From Prochlorococcus sp. MIT 1314 (lineage in GTDB: Bacteria > Cyanobacteriota > Cyanobacteriia > PCC-6307 > Cyanobiaceae), in assembly GCF_034093315.1 (NCBI RefSeq), contig NZ_CP139300.1:1240001-1304000 (forward strand): a stretch of 64,000 bases of DNA, read 5' to 3'. The position numbers and the translations under genes were made by a program. Of this stretch, positions 7,550 through 16,257 are shown in pieces; within the stretch, counting starts at the first letter, position 1; every line of letters begins with the position of its first letter. The notes beneath the pieces were generated by a model. That model had not been told where the DNA came from and made no database searches. It saw only the letters and a list, made by a program, of their open reading frames with translations.

Positions 7550-9358
7550 ATGAATTTAATTACAGTTGCTAGTAATAATTTTGATGCCTTCATAACGGTA
7601 GTGGTTTTAATAATGTCAATAATTTTGTTTATCAAAAATACCATTGCACCAGAATTGACTGGTTTATTATGTGTTGGAATATTTATTGCTACAGGGGTTC
7701 TGCCCCCTGACAAAGCTTTAGCTGGCTTTGGAAGCCCATCCTTAATCACTCTTATGGGTTTATTTGCAGTTTCTTCTGCATTATTTAAAAGTGGTGCCTT
7801 AGACAGAGTAAGAGAATTGATTTCTTCTGAAAGTATTAGAACGCCAAGGAAATTAATTTCATTAATAGCTTTTTTGATTGCTCCAATATCTGGAATTGTA
7901 CCTAATACACCAGTAGTGGCTTCATTATTACCTCTAGTAGAAGGTTGGTGTGAGCGGAGAAATATTTCACCATCTAAAGTATTGTTACCTCTTTCTTTTG
8001 CTACCTTATTAGGTGGAACTTTGACATTATTAGGTAGCTCAGTAAATCTTCTTGTAAGTGATATTAGTCAGCAATTAGGTTATGGAGCTTTAGAGTTATT
8101 TAGTTTGACTTCAATTGGAATTCCTGTGTGGCTCATAGGTACAACCTACATGATTTTAGTTTCTGACATGCTTTTGCCAGATAGAGGAAGAGACAAAGAT
8201 TTTATTAAGAATGGTGACATGAATGTTTACTTTACTGAAGTTACTATTCCCTCTGAATCAGAACTAGTTGGCCAATCTGTTAGGAATAGTAGATTGCAAA
8301 GACGATTTGATGTTGACGTTCTCGAGTTGCAGCGAAATGGAAAAGTTATTCTCCCTCCTCTGGCGGATAGAAAGATTGAACCGGATGATAGATTGATAAT
8401 TCGTGTAACAAGAGCAGATTTATTCAGACTGCAACAAGAACATACAATTTTGTTAGGAGAGAATAAAAGATCTTTTGGAGGAACTAATATTTTTTCTGAT
8501 GATGAAGGTACTAAAACTTTTGAAGCTTTGTTACCGGCTGGGTCAACTCTCGCTGGTGCAAGTTTGAGAGAATTAAGATTCAGGCAGCGTCATAATGCAA
8601 CAGTTTTGGCACTGAGAAGAGGTCAGCAAACTGTTCAAGAGAGATTAGGTCAAGCTGTTTTAAGGGCTGGAGATGTTCTATTATTGCAAGCTCCTTTAGA
8701 CTCAATAAGAGGTTTGCAGGCTAGTAATGATTTGCTTATTTTAGATCAATTCGAAGATGATTTACCTGTCTTGATAAAAAAACCTATATCGATTGCCATT
8801 GCAATAGGAATGGTGCTTTTGCCCTCTTTTACAAATGTTCCATTAGTAGGGTCAGTGCTTTTAGCAGTTATTGCAATGGTTGCTTTTGGATGTTTAAGAC
8901 CTGCAGAAATACAAAAATCAATTAGGTTAGACGTTATTTTATTGCTGGGTTCTTTATCATGTTTTAGTGTTGCTATGCAAGTCACAGGATTAGCAGATTT
9001 AATTGCACTAAATCTCAATTTTGTTCTCAATGGGATGCCTATGTATTTTGCACTAGTCATAATTTTTATATCGACCGTTATCCTTACCCAATTTATTAGT
9101 AATGCTGCTTCGGTTGCGTTGATTTTGCCTGTTGCTATTGAATTGTCAAATGTTTTAGGTATTTCGCCTGGAGCTTTAATAATGCTTGTTTTATTCGGTG
9201 CAAGTCAATCTTTCTTGACTCCAATGGGTTATCAAACAAATTTAATGGTTTACGGGCCAGGAAGATATAGATTTTTTGATATTGCAAAATACGGAGCTGG
9301 ATTAACACTTATAATGTCTTTTACAGTACCAGCATTAATAATTTTAAATTTCAGATAA
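7550..9358 (+). CDS. SLC13/DASS-type permease with two TrkA-C domains
   Basis: A 602-residue membrane transporter. Hydrophobic helices occupy about 1-215 and 395-602. Between them are two RCK-C (TrkA-C) modules, at about 226-286 and 323-380, each with the pattern of an E(L/T)LVGQS-like start and a DDRLIIR or GDVLLLQ end. The C-terminal NAASVALILPVAIEL and GASQSFLTPMGYQTNLMV blocks are those of the divalent anion:sodium symporter family. This architecture is annotated in algae and cyanobacteria as a sodium-coupled sulfate permease (SAC1/SLT-like), but the substrate cannot be read from the sequence. It precedes a TrkH-type channel by 5 bases, so a single operon is likely. Confidence 0.85.
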   Translation: MNLITVASNNFDAFITVVVLIMSIILFIKNTIAPELTGLLCVGIFIATGVLPPDKALAGFGSPSLITLMGLFAVSSALFKSGALDRVRELISSESIRTPRKLISLIAFLIAPISGIVPNTPVVASLLPLVEGWCERRNISPSKVLLPLSFATLLGGTLTLLGSSVNLLVSDISQQLGYGALELFSLTSIGIPVWLIGTTYMILVSDMLLPDRGRDKDFIKNGDMNVYFTEVTIPSESELVGQSVRNSRLQRRFDVDVLELQRNGKVILPPLADRKIEPDDRLIIRVTRADLFRLQQEHTILLGENKRSFGGTNIFSDDEGTKTFEALLPAGSTLAGASLRELRFRQRHNATVLALRRGQQTVQERLGQAVLRAGDVLLLQAPLDSIRGLQASNDLLILDQFEDDLPVLIKKPISIAIAIGMVLLPSFTNVPLVGSVLLAVIAMVAFGCLRPAEIQKSIRLDVILLLGSLSCFSVAMQVTGLADLIALNLNFVLNGMPMYFALVIIFISTVILTQFISNAASVALILPVAIELSNVLGISPGALIMLVLFGASQSFLTPMGYQTNLMVYGPGRYRFFDIAKYGAGLTLIMSFTVPALIILNFR

Positions 9359-9363
9359 ATAAA

Positions 9364-10767
9364 GTGAAATTCACAAATATTGTTTATCAGTTAAAAGATG
9401 CTTACAGAAAACTATCTGTACCTCAATTTACTATTGTTACGGGGTTATGTATTATTTTTTTTGGAACTTTAATTTTGAGTTCCCCTTTATGTTCATCTTC
9501 AAAGGTTGGTTTGTGGGAAGCATTTTTTACATCTACTTCTGCTATAACCGTTACTGGCTTAAGCATAATAGATATTGGTGTTGATTTAAATTTCTTTGGT
9601 CAAGTTTTCTTGGCTTTTTTGCTTTTATCAGGTGGTCTAGGATTAATGGCTATTACGACATTTTTACAAGGTTTTGTTGTAAAGGGGACAAAGCTTAGAA
9701 CTAGGTTAGACAAAGGAAAGACTCTAGATGAATTTGGTGTTGGAGGAATTGGTCGAACTTTTCAAAGCATTGCTATTACTGCAACTTGTATCATATCTTT
9801 TGGGGCAACTATTTTATATTCTTTTGGATTTGTAGATATTCAAAATAATTGGGAAAGACTTTGGTCCTCCATTTTTCACAGCATCTCTGCATATAACAAT
9901 GCAGGTTTTTCTTTATGGTCAAATAGTCTCCAAGACTATAGAACAAATTTTTTGGTTAATAGTGTGTTTGTTTTTCTCATTGTGATGGGTGGACTGGGAT
10001 GGCGGGTTATTGATGATATTTGGAGTAATAAAAAAAATCTTTCATATAAAAAATTGAGCCTTCATTCTAGACTAGTTATTAGGACAAGTTTGTCTCTAAT
10101 ATTATTCGGGTCATTAGGATTCTTTATAACTGAATCATTGCTAAATAGTCAATTTTTCAATGATTTGAATTTGTTTGAAAGGTTAATATCATCAATCTTT
10201 GAAACAGTGAGTGCAAGAACTGCTGGCTTTACAAATTACCCGATCTCCTTGAACTCTATCTCAGATACAGGGCTCTTGTTATTAATGACGCTAATGTTTA
10301 TTGGAGCAAGTACAGGAGGTACTGGAGGAGGAATAAAAACGACTACATTTATTGCTTTAATGGCCGCAACTAGATCAACTTTAAGAGGTCAGAAAGATGT
10401 AATTATTAGCAATAGATTAATTTCAGATAAGGTTATTTTAAAGGCAGTTGGAATCACAGTAGGATCATTGCTTTTCGTTCTTTTAATGGCAATGCTGCTA
10501 AGTACAACTAATACTTTTGTTAAGAAAGAATCTTTCACATTCCTAGAAATTCTGTTCACTTGCATATCTGCATTTGCAACAGTTGGCTTTGATATTGGAT
10601 TAACTGCAAAATTAAATCATTTTGGGCAATTTATTCTTATTATCGGTATGTTTGTGGGCAGACTTGGTATTCTTTTGCTATTGAGTGCACTTTGGCAGGC
10701 TCTTTATAAGAGTAGAATAGATAGACAAAAGAGGATTGGCTATCCTAGGGCTGATCTTTATGTATAG
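9364..10767 (+). CDS. TrkH/KtrB-type potassium or sodium transporter
   Basis: A 467-residue cation channel subunit with a GTG start 5 bases after the SLC13-like stop. Four membrane-pore-membrane repeats can be recognised by their selectivity loops: TVTGL at about 60-64, NNAGF at about 178, TAGF at about 286 and TVGF at about 404. Each keeps the central glycine needed for K+ selectivity in KtrB. The GASTGGTGGGIKTTT segment near 315 corresponds to the gating loop region. It forms a pair with the RCK protein 18 bases downstream, giving a complete Ktr-like system. In marine cyanobacteria such systems are often Na+ dependent. Confidence 0.9.
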   Translation: MKFTNIVYQLKDAYRKLSVPQFTIVTGLCIIFFGTLILSSPLCSSSKVGLWEAFFTSTSAITVTGLSIIDIGVDLNFFGQVFLAFLLLSGGLGLMAITTFLQGFVVKGTKLRTRLDKGKTLDEFGVGGIGRTFQSIAITATCIISFGATILYSFGFVDIQNNWERLWSSIFHSISAYNNAGFSLWSNSLQDYRTNFLVNSVFVFLIVMGGLGWRVIDDIWSNKKNLSYKKLSLHSRLVIRTSLSLILFGSLGFFITESLLNSQFFNDLNLFERLISSIFETVSARTAGFTNYPISLNSISDTGLLLLMTLMFIGASTGGTGGGIKTTTFIALMAATRSTLRGQKDVIISNRLISDKVILKAVGITVGSLLFVLLMAMLLSTTNTFVKKESFTFLEILFTCISAFATVGFDIGLTAKLNHFGQFILIIGMFVGRLGILLLLSALWQALYKSRIDRQKRIGYPRADLYV

Positions 10768-10785
10768 GATTGACTGAGTTTTATT

Positions 10786-11490
10786 ATGGCTGATTGGTGG
10801 CAGTGGTCTCAAAATAGAGAAAAAGAAGCTCTAACTTTTGCAGTCGTTGGTGTTGGCAGATTTGGAACAGCTGTTTGTAGAGAACTTATAAGTAACGGTG
10901 CAGATGTTTTGGCTGCAGATTATTCGGAAAAAGCTATTGATGATTTGAGACAATTGGAACCGTCGATAGAAGCTAGAGTTGTAGATTGTACTGATGAAGA
11001 GTCTATGAAAGAATCTGGAATTCTTGAAATGAATACTGTTGTAGTAGGTATAAGTGAACCTATTGAAGCTAGTATAACTACAACACTTATTGCTAAGGAT
11101 AGTGAAGGTAGCAAAGTGAAAAGAGTAATAGCTAGAGCTACGAGTGACCTTCACGAGAAAATGTTAAAAAGGGTAGGTGCAGATAAAGTTGTCTTCCCTT
11201 CAAGAATGCAAGGAGAAAGATTAGGTTTAGAACTAGTTAGACCAAATCTAATTGAAAGATTGGAACTAGATAACCAAACTGGTATAGATGAAATAACTGT
11301 TCCAGAGGAATTTATTGGAAGATCTTTGAGAGATTTAAATTTGAGGAAAAATTATTTAGTCAATGTTCTTGCAGCTGGACCAGCTGAAGAGTTAACAGTT
11401 AATCCTCCCGCAAAATATATTTTGGAAAGAGGAAATATTTTGGTAGTTATGGGAAAAACTGCAGATTTACAGAAATTACCCCAAAATTAA
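10786..11490 (+). CDS. RCK-domain regulatory subunit (TrkA/KtrA type)
   Basis: A 234-residue soluble regulator of the upstream TrkH/KtrB channel. The N-terminal Rossmann RCK-N domain shows GVGRFG at 22-27 and an acidic residue at the end of the second strand (AADYSEKA), the usual NAD/ATP-binding arrangement. A C-terminal TrkA-C domain (about 165-230, beginning ITVPEEFIGRSLRDL) completes the fold. It closes a three-gene run with the SLC13-like and TrkH-like genes. Length matches KtrA (about 220) rather than the double-length TrkA of Escherichia coli. Confidence 0.9.
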   Translation: MADWWQWSQNREKEALTFAVVGVGRFGTAVCRELISNGADVLAADYSEKAIDDLRQLEPSIEARVVDCTDEESMKESGILEMNTVVVGISEPIEASITTTLIAKDSEGSKVKRVIARATSDLHEKMLKRVGADKVVFPSRMQGERLGLELVRPNLIERLELDNQTGIDEITVPEEFIGRSLRDLNLRKNYLVNVLAAGPAEELTVNPPAKYILERGNILVVMGKTADLQKLPQN

Positions 11491-11496
11491 TTATTC

Positions 11497-11799
11497 TTAA
11501 TCAGATTTTTTATAGTATCTAATCCTTTGAGGAGCTTTTTTTAATCTTCTGACGCTTTGCTTTTCAAGTTCGTCTCTAAATTTATCTGTATTTAAATTAT
11601 GTTCTGAGACCAGTGATTTGCCCTCTTTCTCGAAATATTTTTTTATGCCTTCTTGTATTAAAACTTTTGCCATATTACTAACTGTCCTAGATTCATTACT
11701 TGCTAAGATAGTTAGTTGCTCACATACTAATTCTGGAAGAACTACTTGTATTCTAGGGGATTTTGGCTTCCCATTTGTTGAATTTTGACGGGTAGCCAT
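11497..11799 (-). CDS. ribbon-helix-helix (CopG-like) protein
   Basis: A 100-residue basic protein. Residues 16-56, starting PRIQVVLPELVCEQLTILA and continuing through SNMAKVLIQEGIKKYF, fit a ribbon-helix-helix DNA-binding fold: one beta strand, then two helices. A basic tail follows (RRLKKAPQRIRYYKKSD). It is convergent with the RCK gene, 6 bases away, and divergent from the gene at 11918. An inverted repeat TATACACA...TGTGTATA lies 31-67 bases upstream of its start, which would suit autoregulation. Such proteins are often antitoxins, but no toxin gene adjoins it. Family by pattern; role inferred. Confidence 0.7.
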   Translation of the reverse strand: MATRQNSTNGKPKSPRIQVVLPELVCEQLTILASNESRTVSNMAKVLIQEGIKKYFEKEGKSLVSEHNLNTDKFRDELEKQSVRRLKKAPQRIRYYKKSD

Positions 11800-11829
11800 G
11801 AGTCAAAGTGGATAACTGTTACTTATTAG

Positions 11830-11866
11830 TATACACAGTTAGTCAAGGATACTATCTTTGTGTATA
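11830..11866. promoter_or_regulatory. candidate RHH operator, inverted repeat
   Basis: TATACACA (11830-11837) and its perfect reverse complement TGTGTATA (11859-11866) face each other across 21 bases in the divergent space between the RHH gene and the gene to its right. The second arm overlaps a TATATTATT-like -10 region for the rightward gene. The site would place a repressor on both promoters. The binding protein is inferred from adjacency only. Confidence 0.45.
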
Positions 11867-11917
11867 TTATTAGTATGGAAACATATGTCCTTATCAATTA
11901 ATTGTTTTTATTGCCCC

Positions 11918-12256
11918 ATGAAAAATTCAAGAAAACTTGATTCACCTAAAAGGTCGATAATTGATAAAAAGAAAAAAAGATTAGTTAATCCTGACTATAA
12001 CGATAATGATAATAGTGATGTTTTGGTATCAGCGGTAATTAGTCCATATTTGTTAACTCATCTACACCATATTCTTCAACAGTCTGAGTATTATGCGCAA
12101 AAAGATGGTAGAAAATCTCATGCAGCTAACTTTGCCAAACTAAGAAAGGTGTTATGTTTAGACGCAAGAAGCATGGCAGATGCATCAGCAAAAGAAATAA
12201 AAGATACAGATAATGATTTATCTGTTAATAAATATAATGAACAAAATGTAGCTTAA
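11918..12256 (+). CDS. uncharacterised protein, 112 aa
   Basis: The frame is open from 11858. I prefer the ATG at 11918, giving 112 residues, because the first 20 codons before it look non-native (Cys and aromatic-rich). ATG 11885 is an alternative. The product has a very basic N terminus (MKNSRKLDSPKRSIIDKKKK), an acidic Asn/Asp patch, then a well-formed helical segment PYLLTHLHHILQQSEYYAQKDG, and a polar tail. I do not recognise it. It is followed after 35 bases by the Nif11-like gene on the same strand. Confidence 0.55.
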   Translation: MKNSRKLDSPKRSIIDKKKKRLVNPDYNDNDNSDVLVSAVISPYLLTHLHHILQQSEYYAQKDGRKSHAANFAKLRKVLCLDARSMADASAKEIKDTDNDLSVNKYNEQNVA

Positions 12257-12291
12257 AGTAATAGTCTATTAATAAATAGATTTTTAAAAAC

Positions 12292-12522
12292 ATGTCCAGT
12301 AATGCCGAAAAGCTCTATAAGTTAATAGCAAAAGACTCCAAAAAGAAACAAAGTTTGTTTATGACAGCCTTGACTAATCCCAAAAAAGCCTTAGAAAAAA
12401 TATGCGATATTGGTAAAGAGTTAAATATTGCTGTCACTAAAGAAGAGGTTATTGAATATTTGAGTACTATTGACGATGAAGCAACTAAAATGTGGTTAGT
12501 TAAGGCTCGAGGAGGTCTTTAG
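12292..12522 (+). CDS. Nif11-like small protein ending in GGL
   Basis: A 76-residue helical protein. The pattern of an N-terminal amphipathic helix (LYKLIAKDSKKKQSLF), an N-P-K-K-A-L centre, a glycine turn (DIGKELNIAVTKEEV) and a final helix resembles Nif11-like domains, which often serve as leader peptides for ribosomally made peptides and end in a double glycine. This protein ends KARGGL and has no core peptide after the GG. No lanthionine synthetase or peptidase-transporter gene is near. It may be a stand-alone Nif11 protein of unknown role. Its last 23 bases overlap a leftward 58-aa gene. Confidence 0.6.
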   Translation: MSSNAEKLYKLIAKDSKKKQSLFMTALTNPKKALEKICDIGKELNIAVTKEEVIEYLSTIDDEATKMWLVKARGGL

Positions 12523-12676
12523 GCAAAGGCTTCGAATAATTATTGTTTTGATTCGACATTGGTTTTATTCTTTTGTTGTATCCACCTCCACCTGCTAAAG
12601 TCCAAAAAAACCAGTAACTTGGAATTGCAAGAGCTGCAGCTATAAAAATCACTACAATTTGTTCTATTCTTTTCAT
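12500..12676 (-). CDS. single-helix membrane protein, 58 aa
   Basis: The complement strand from ATG 12674-12676 to the stop at 12500-12502 encodes 58 residues. The N terminus MKRIEQ is followed by one clear membrane helix (about residues 7-28, rich in I, V, A and F, ending WTLAGGGG), then a polar tail with NQNNNYSKPLPKD. It fills an otherwise empty 226-base space and overlaps the 3' end of the Nif11-like gene by 23 bases. Not recognised; a small thylakoid or plasma membrane protein is inferred. Confidence 0.55.
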   Translation of the reverse strand: MKRIEQIVVIFIAAALAIPSYWFFWTLAGGGGYNKRIKPMSNQNNNYSKPLPKDLLEP

Positions 12677-12748
12677 AATTCAATTTTATTCCACAAAATA
12701 TTTTTTAGTTAATAAGCCTAAAATTTTGTAAATTCTATTTTTAAAACA

Positions 12749-14359
12749 GTGATTAGATTCGAAGATATAAGCAAAATATACTCTACAGATGTTGTTTTAA
12801 AAAATATTAATTGGGAGATTAAGAAAGGTGAAAAAGTTGGCTTAGTTGGTTCAAATGGGGCAGGTAAATCAACCCAATTTAAGATTTTAATTGGAGAGGA
12901 AGATCAAACAAGTGGGACGATCATCAAAGAGGGAAATCCTAAAATTGCTCATTTAAAACAGGAGTTTGATTGTAACTTGAATGTTTCAGTGAGAGAGGAA
13001 TTAGAAAGTTCTTTCAAAGATATACAAGTTGTTGCTTTTAAACTTTTAGAAATTGAGAATAAAATGAAATTATTGGATATAAAAAAAGATTCCGATGAAC
13101 TTGAAATATTAGTAAATCAACTCGCAAAATATCAAGCAGAATTTGAAGCTTTAGGTGGTTATAAAATGAAATCTGATGTAGAAAAAATATTACCAAAATT
13201 GGGTTTTTCTATCGAAGATGCTGATAAATTAATTGGAAATTTTTCAGGTGGTTGGCAGATGAAAGTTGCTCTAGGAAAAATAATCTTACAAAAACCAGAT
13301 TTACTTTTACTTGATGAACCAACTAATCATTTAGATTTAGATACTATCTTCTGGCTAGAAGAATATCTATCTTCGCTTAAGATTGCAATTATTATAATTA
13401 GCCATGATAGATATTTTTTAGACAAATTATGTAAAAAAATAATTTTTATAGATAGGGGAATATCTGAAATATATAATGGGAATTATTCTTTTTTTGTTGA
13501 ACAGAAATCTTTAAATGAAGAATCACAAAATAAAGCATATCAATTACAGCAAAAAGAAATTGAAATACAGAAGAAGTATATAGAAAGATTTAGAGCTAGT
13601 GCAACTAGAAGTTCTCAAGCCAAGAGCAGAGAAAAACAATTAAAAAAGATTTCTAAAATTGAGGCTCCTAGAGCAAAATCAAAAAGTCCTGCTTTTCGTT
13701 TTTCTGAGTGTCCTCGCTCAGGAAAATTAGTTCTAAATATCAAAAATTTGTCTCATAGTTATGAGGATAAAATTCTTTTTTTAGATGTGAATTTAAAGAT
13801 TTCTTCCGGGGAGAAAATAGCAATATTAGGACCTAATGGATGCGGTAAATCTACATTATTCAAAATTATTATGAAAAAAATATCTCCTGAAATTGGGGAA
13901 ATTAATTTTGGTAAACATAATATAATTACCAGCTATTATGAACAGAACCAGGCTGAAGCACTTGCACTTGAGGAAAAGGTTATTGATTTAATATGTAATA
14001 AATCACCAGAATGGTCTCAAAAACAAGTAAGAACATTTTTAGGAGGTTTTGGTTTTCAAAATGAAACTGTTTTTAAATATATTAAGCAACTTAGTGGGGG
14101 AGAAAAGGCAAGATTAGCATTGGCTCTTATGATTATGAATCCAAGTAATTTTCTGCTATTGGATGAACCAACTAATCATTTAGATTTGCAATCTAAAGAG
14201 AATTTAGAATTAGCAATTAAGAATTATAAAGGTTCATTATTAATAATTTCTCATGACCGATATTTTATTTCAAAAGTTGCAAATCGAATTATTGAAATTA
14301 AAGATTCAAAGTTATTTTCATATAATGGTAATTACGAATATTTTTTAGAAAAAAGATAA
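12749..14359 (+). CDS. ABC-F family ATPase
   Basis: A 536-residue soluble protein with two ABC domains and no membrane part, the mark of ABC-F translation factors (EttA/Uup/YdiF group) that act on the ribosome. Domain 1 has Walker A GSNGAGKST (34-42), signature FSGGWQMKVAL and LLLDEPTNHLDLDT. Domain 2 has GPNGCGKST from residue 361, LSGGEKARLAL and LLLDEPTNHLDLQS. Between them is the helical linker (P-site tRNA interaction motif region, QQKEIEIQKKYIERFRASAT). It starts with GTG at 12749. Which ABC-F subfamily, and whether it affects antibiotics, cannot be told here. Confidence 0.92.
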   Translation: MIRFEDISKIYSTDVVLKNINWEIKKGEKVGLVGSNGAGKSTQFKILIGEEDQTSGTIIKEGNPKIAHLKQEFDCNLNVSVREELESSFKDIQVVAFKLLEIENKMKLLDIKKDSDELEILVNQLAKYQAEFEALGGYKMKSDVEKILPKLGFSIEDADKLIGNFSGGWQMKVALGKIILQKPDLLLLDEPTNHLDLDTIFWLEEYLSSLKIAIIIISHDRYFLDKLCKKIIFIDRGISEIYNGNYSFFVEQKSLNEESQNKAYQLQQKEIEIQKKYIERFRASATRSSQAKSREKQLKKISKIEAPRAKSKSPAFRFSECPRSGKLVLNIKNLSHSYEDKILFLDVNLKISSGEKIAILGPNGCGKSTLFKIIMKKISPEIGEINFGKHNIITSYYEQNQAEALALEEKVIDLICNKSPEWSQKQVRTFLGGFGFQNETVFKYIKQLSGGEKARLALALMIMNPSNFLLLDEPTNHLDLQSKENLELAIKNYKGSLLIISHDRYFISKVANRIIEIKDSKLFSYNGNYEYFLEKR

Positions 14360-14520
14360 ATTACAAAAAATTAGTAATTAAAAAATAATTCTTTTACGAA
14401 AATGACGTTTACTTTTAACAAAGTTTACATTTAGCTAGGCAAGATCACTCATTTATCTTTACATAGTTTCCTTTTATTGTTTAATCTTAAAAATACAAAA
14501 ATAAGTTTTTAATAATTGAT

Positions 14521-14664
14521 ATGAAAAATTATGATTTGAAGAAAAAAAAGTTGCTAATTTCTGATCCTATTGAAAATTATTTTGAATGCATTTCTAGCTG
14601 TGATATAAAAGATGGAAATTGTATTTCTAGGTGTGTGGAAATACTTAAACAATACGATAATTGA
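14521..14664 (+). CDS. small double-CX3C protein, 47 aa
   Basis: An ATG at 14521 opens 47 codons to TGA 14662-14664. The N terminus is lysine-rich (MKNYDLKKKK). The C-terminal part carries four cysteines as CISSC, six residues, CISRC, that is CX3C-X6-CX3C, within an acidic helix-like context (DPIENYFECISS). The regular spacing suggests a disulfide-locked helical hairpin or a metal site. It stands between the ABC-F gene and the convergent DegP-like protease gene (11 bases from its stop). I believe related short proteins occur in other marine picocyanobacteria, but cannot verify this. Confidence 0.6.
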   Translation: MKNYDLKKKKLLISDPIENYFECISSCDIKDGNCISRCVEILKQYDN

Positions 14665-14675
14665 AATATTTAATT

Positions 14676-15830
14676 TTATTGTAGATTAGTAATATCAGTT
14701 GGTATTACTTTAATTCCAATAAATTTATTTCTACGTTTTAATAAAATATTTATTTGCTTATTAATACCATTTTTACTTATTTCACTTATTACGTCTGAAG
14801 CGGTTTCGATTTCTTTATTACCCACTTTTATAATGATGTCATCTATCATAATTCCACTTTTTTCCGCTGGACTATTCGGGACTATATAACCAACTTTTAC
14901 AACATTTTTATTTGTTTCAAAATTACTGTCATCTATCAGGCTTATTCCAATCATAGGATGAATCGCTTTGCCATTATTTATTAGTTGATAGGCAATTTCC
15001 TTTGCTCTATTGATTGGAATTGCAAAACTTAAACCTGCTCCTGGACCTGATCTGATCAAGGTATTAATACCAATTACTTCTCCACTGCTATTTAATAGTG
15101 GACCTCCAGAATTTCCAGGGTTAATGGCAGCGTCAGTTTGAATAAGCTCAAGTTTTTTATCGTATATACCTAATTGAGTGACGTTTCTTTTTAGATTACT
15201 AATAATGCCAAGCGTAACTGTATTTTCAAGGCCGAATGGATTTCCTACTGCGATTGCCCAATCCCCAACTTTAATTTTTGTTGAATCTCCTAATTGTGCT
15301 TTTGGCCAAGGGCCTTTTCCTTCAATCTTAAGCACAGCCAAATCGGTAAAAAAGTCTTGCCCTATTAGTTTACCTTTCAATTTTTTGCCGTTGGTTAAAC
15401 CAACAATCACACTATTGGATCTATTTACGACATGAGCATTTGTCATTACAAGTCCGTCTGCAAATATAAAACCACTTCCTTGGCTTTGTTCTATTCTTGG
15501 TTGATTGTTGTTAGGTAAATCTAATCCAAAAAATCTTTCAAAATATGGGTCGAAAAATAGTTTATGATCGTTTGGAAATTTTCTTTTTTTAACATATCTT
15601 TGAGTCTCAATTGTTACTACAGAAGAGCCAGTTTTTTCTACAGCTTTAGTTATGAAAGATTTGGTGGAATATTTATTAGTATCATTAAATCTTGTATTAA
15701 TTAATGGTTGGGATATTATTTTTGATGGGCAAAAGATACCCATTGTAATTAATGAAGAGAGTAATAATTTCTTGTGGCTTAAGCTTTTCAATCTTAATTT
15801 TTTTATGTTTTCTGAATAGTTCTGATACAC
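14676..15830 (-). CDS. DegP/HtrA-type serine protease with one PDZ domain
   Basis: A 384-residue periplasmic or lumenal protease of the cyanobacterial HhoA/HhoB/HtrA group, used in envelope and photosystem protein quality control. The N terminus has a basic stretch followed by a hydrophobic export helix (about 19-40). The catalytic triad is His133 (NAHVV), Asp163 (TDLAVL) and Ser241 (NPGNSGGP). One PDZ domain covers about 285-380, including GYIVPNSPAEKSGI. Single PDZ distinguishes it from E. coli DegP, which has two. Convergent with the small CX3C gene. Confidence 0.93.
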   Translation of the reverse strand: MYQNYSENIKKLRLKSLSHKKLLLSSLITMGIFCPSKIISQPLINTRFNDTNKYSTKSFITKAVEKTGSSVVTIETQRYVKKRKFPNDHKLFFDPYFERFFGLDLPNNNQPRIEQSQGSGFIFADGLVMTNAHVVNRSNSVIVGLTNGKKLKGKLIGQDFFTDLAVLKIEGKGPWPKAQLGDSTKIKVGDWAIAVGNPFGLENTVTLGIISNLKRNVTQLGIYDKKLELIQTDAAINPGNSGGPLLNSSGEVIGINTLIRSGPGAGLSFAIPINRAKEIAYQLINNGKAIHPMIGISLIDDSNFETNKNVVKVGYIVPNSPAEKSGIMIDDIIIKVGNKEIETASDVISEISKNGINKQINILLKRRNKFIGIKVIPTDITNLQ

Positions 15831-15967
15831 AATATTTTTTTAGTTTAAATAATAACTATTTTAAAAAAAAAATTTAGTTATGAGAAAAACTTATTAAATT
15901 AAAATAGCTAATTTTCTTTTTTTCGGGTTATTATATAGTTCTTACTACTAATTTATTTATAAGTTTG

Positions 15968-16231
15968 ATGAGTATTCTATTTCCAATCATATATTCTGCA
16001 GCCCTTACTTATCTGGTGTGGAAAGCTTTTAGAGTGATGTCTAATGGATGGGGAATATCTGGGATAGAAAAAAAACGTTCCAATATCTCGAACTTCAAAC
16101 AAAAAAAATACACAATTCATCCTGAATTGCTTGATAATGCAGGTAATATAACAGAAGAGGAACTACTAACTGTTAGATTTTCAAATGATAATGATTCTTC
16201 CTTAGAAGAAAAGGGTTCAACAAATGATTAA
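15968..16231 (+). CDS. DUF2973-type small membrane protein
   Basis: An 87-residue protein starting at ATG 15968 (a TTG one codon earlier is less likely). The N terminus is one membrane helix (SILFPIIYSAALTYLVWKAF) followed by a soluble part with the conserved-looking segment IHPELLDNAGNITEEELLTVRF, which is characteristic of the cyanobacterial DUF2973 family. Function unknown. The next gene begins 26 bases on in the same direction. DegP-like protease is divergent to its left. Confidence 0.75.
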   Translation: MSILFPIIYSAALTYLVWKAFRVMSNGWGISGIEKKRSNISNFKQKKYTIHPELLDNAGNITEEELLTVRFSNDNDSSLEEKGSTND

Positions 16232-16257
16232 TTGAATTAAATTTAAGGTAAAAACAA

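Noticed and set aside
14407-14432. two GTTTAC blocks looking like an HLR1 (RpaB) site
   Set aside because: The blocks are 16 bases apart, whereas HLR1 repeats are about 10 bases apart.
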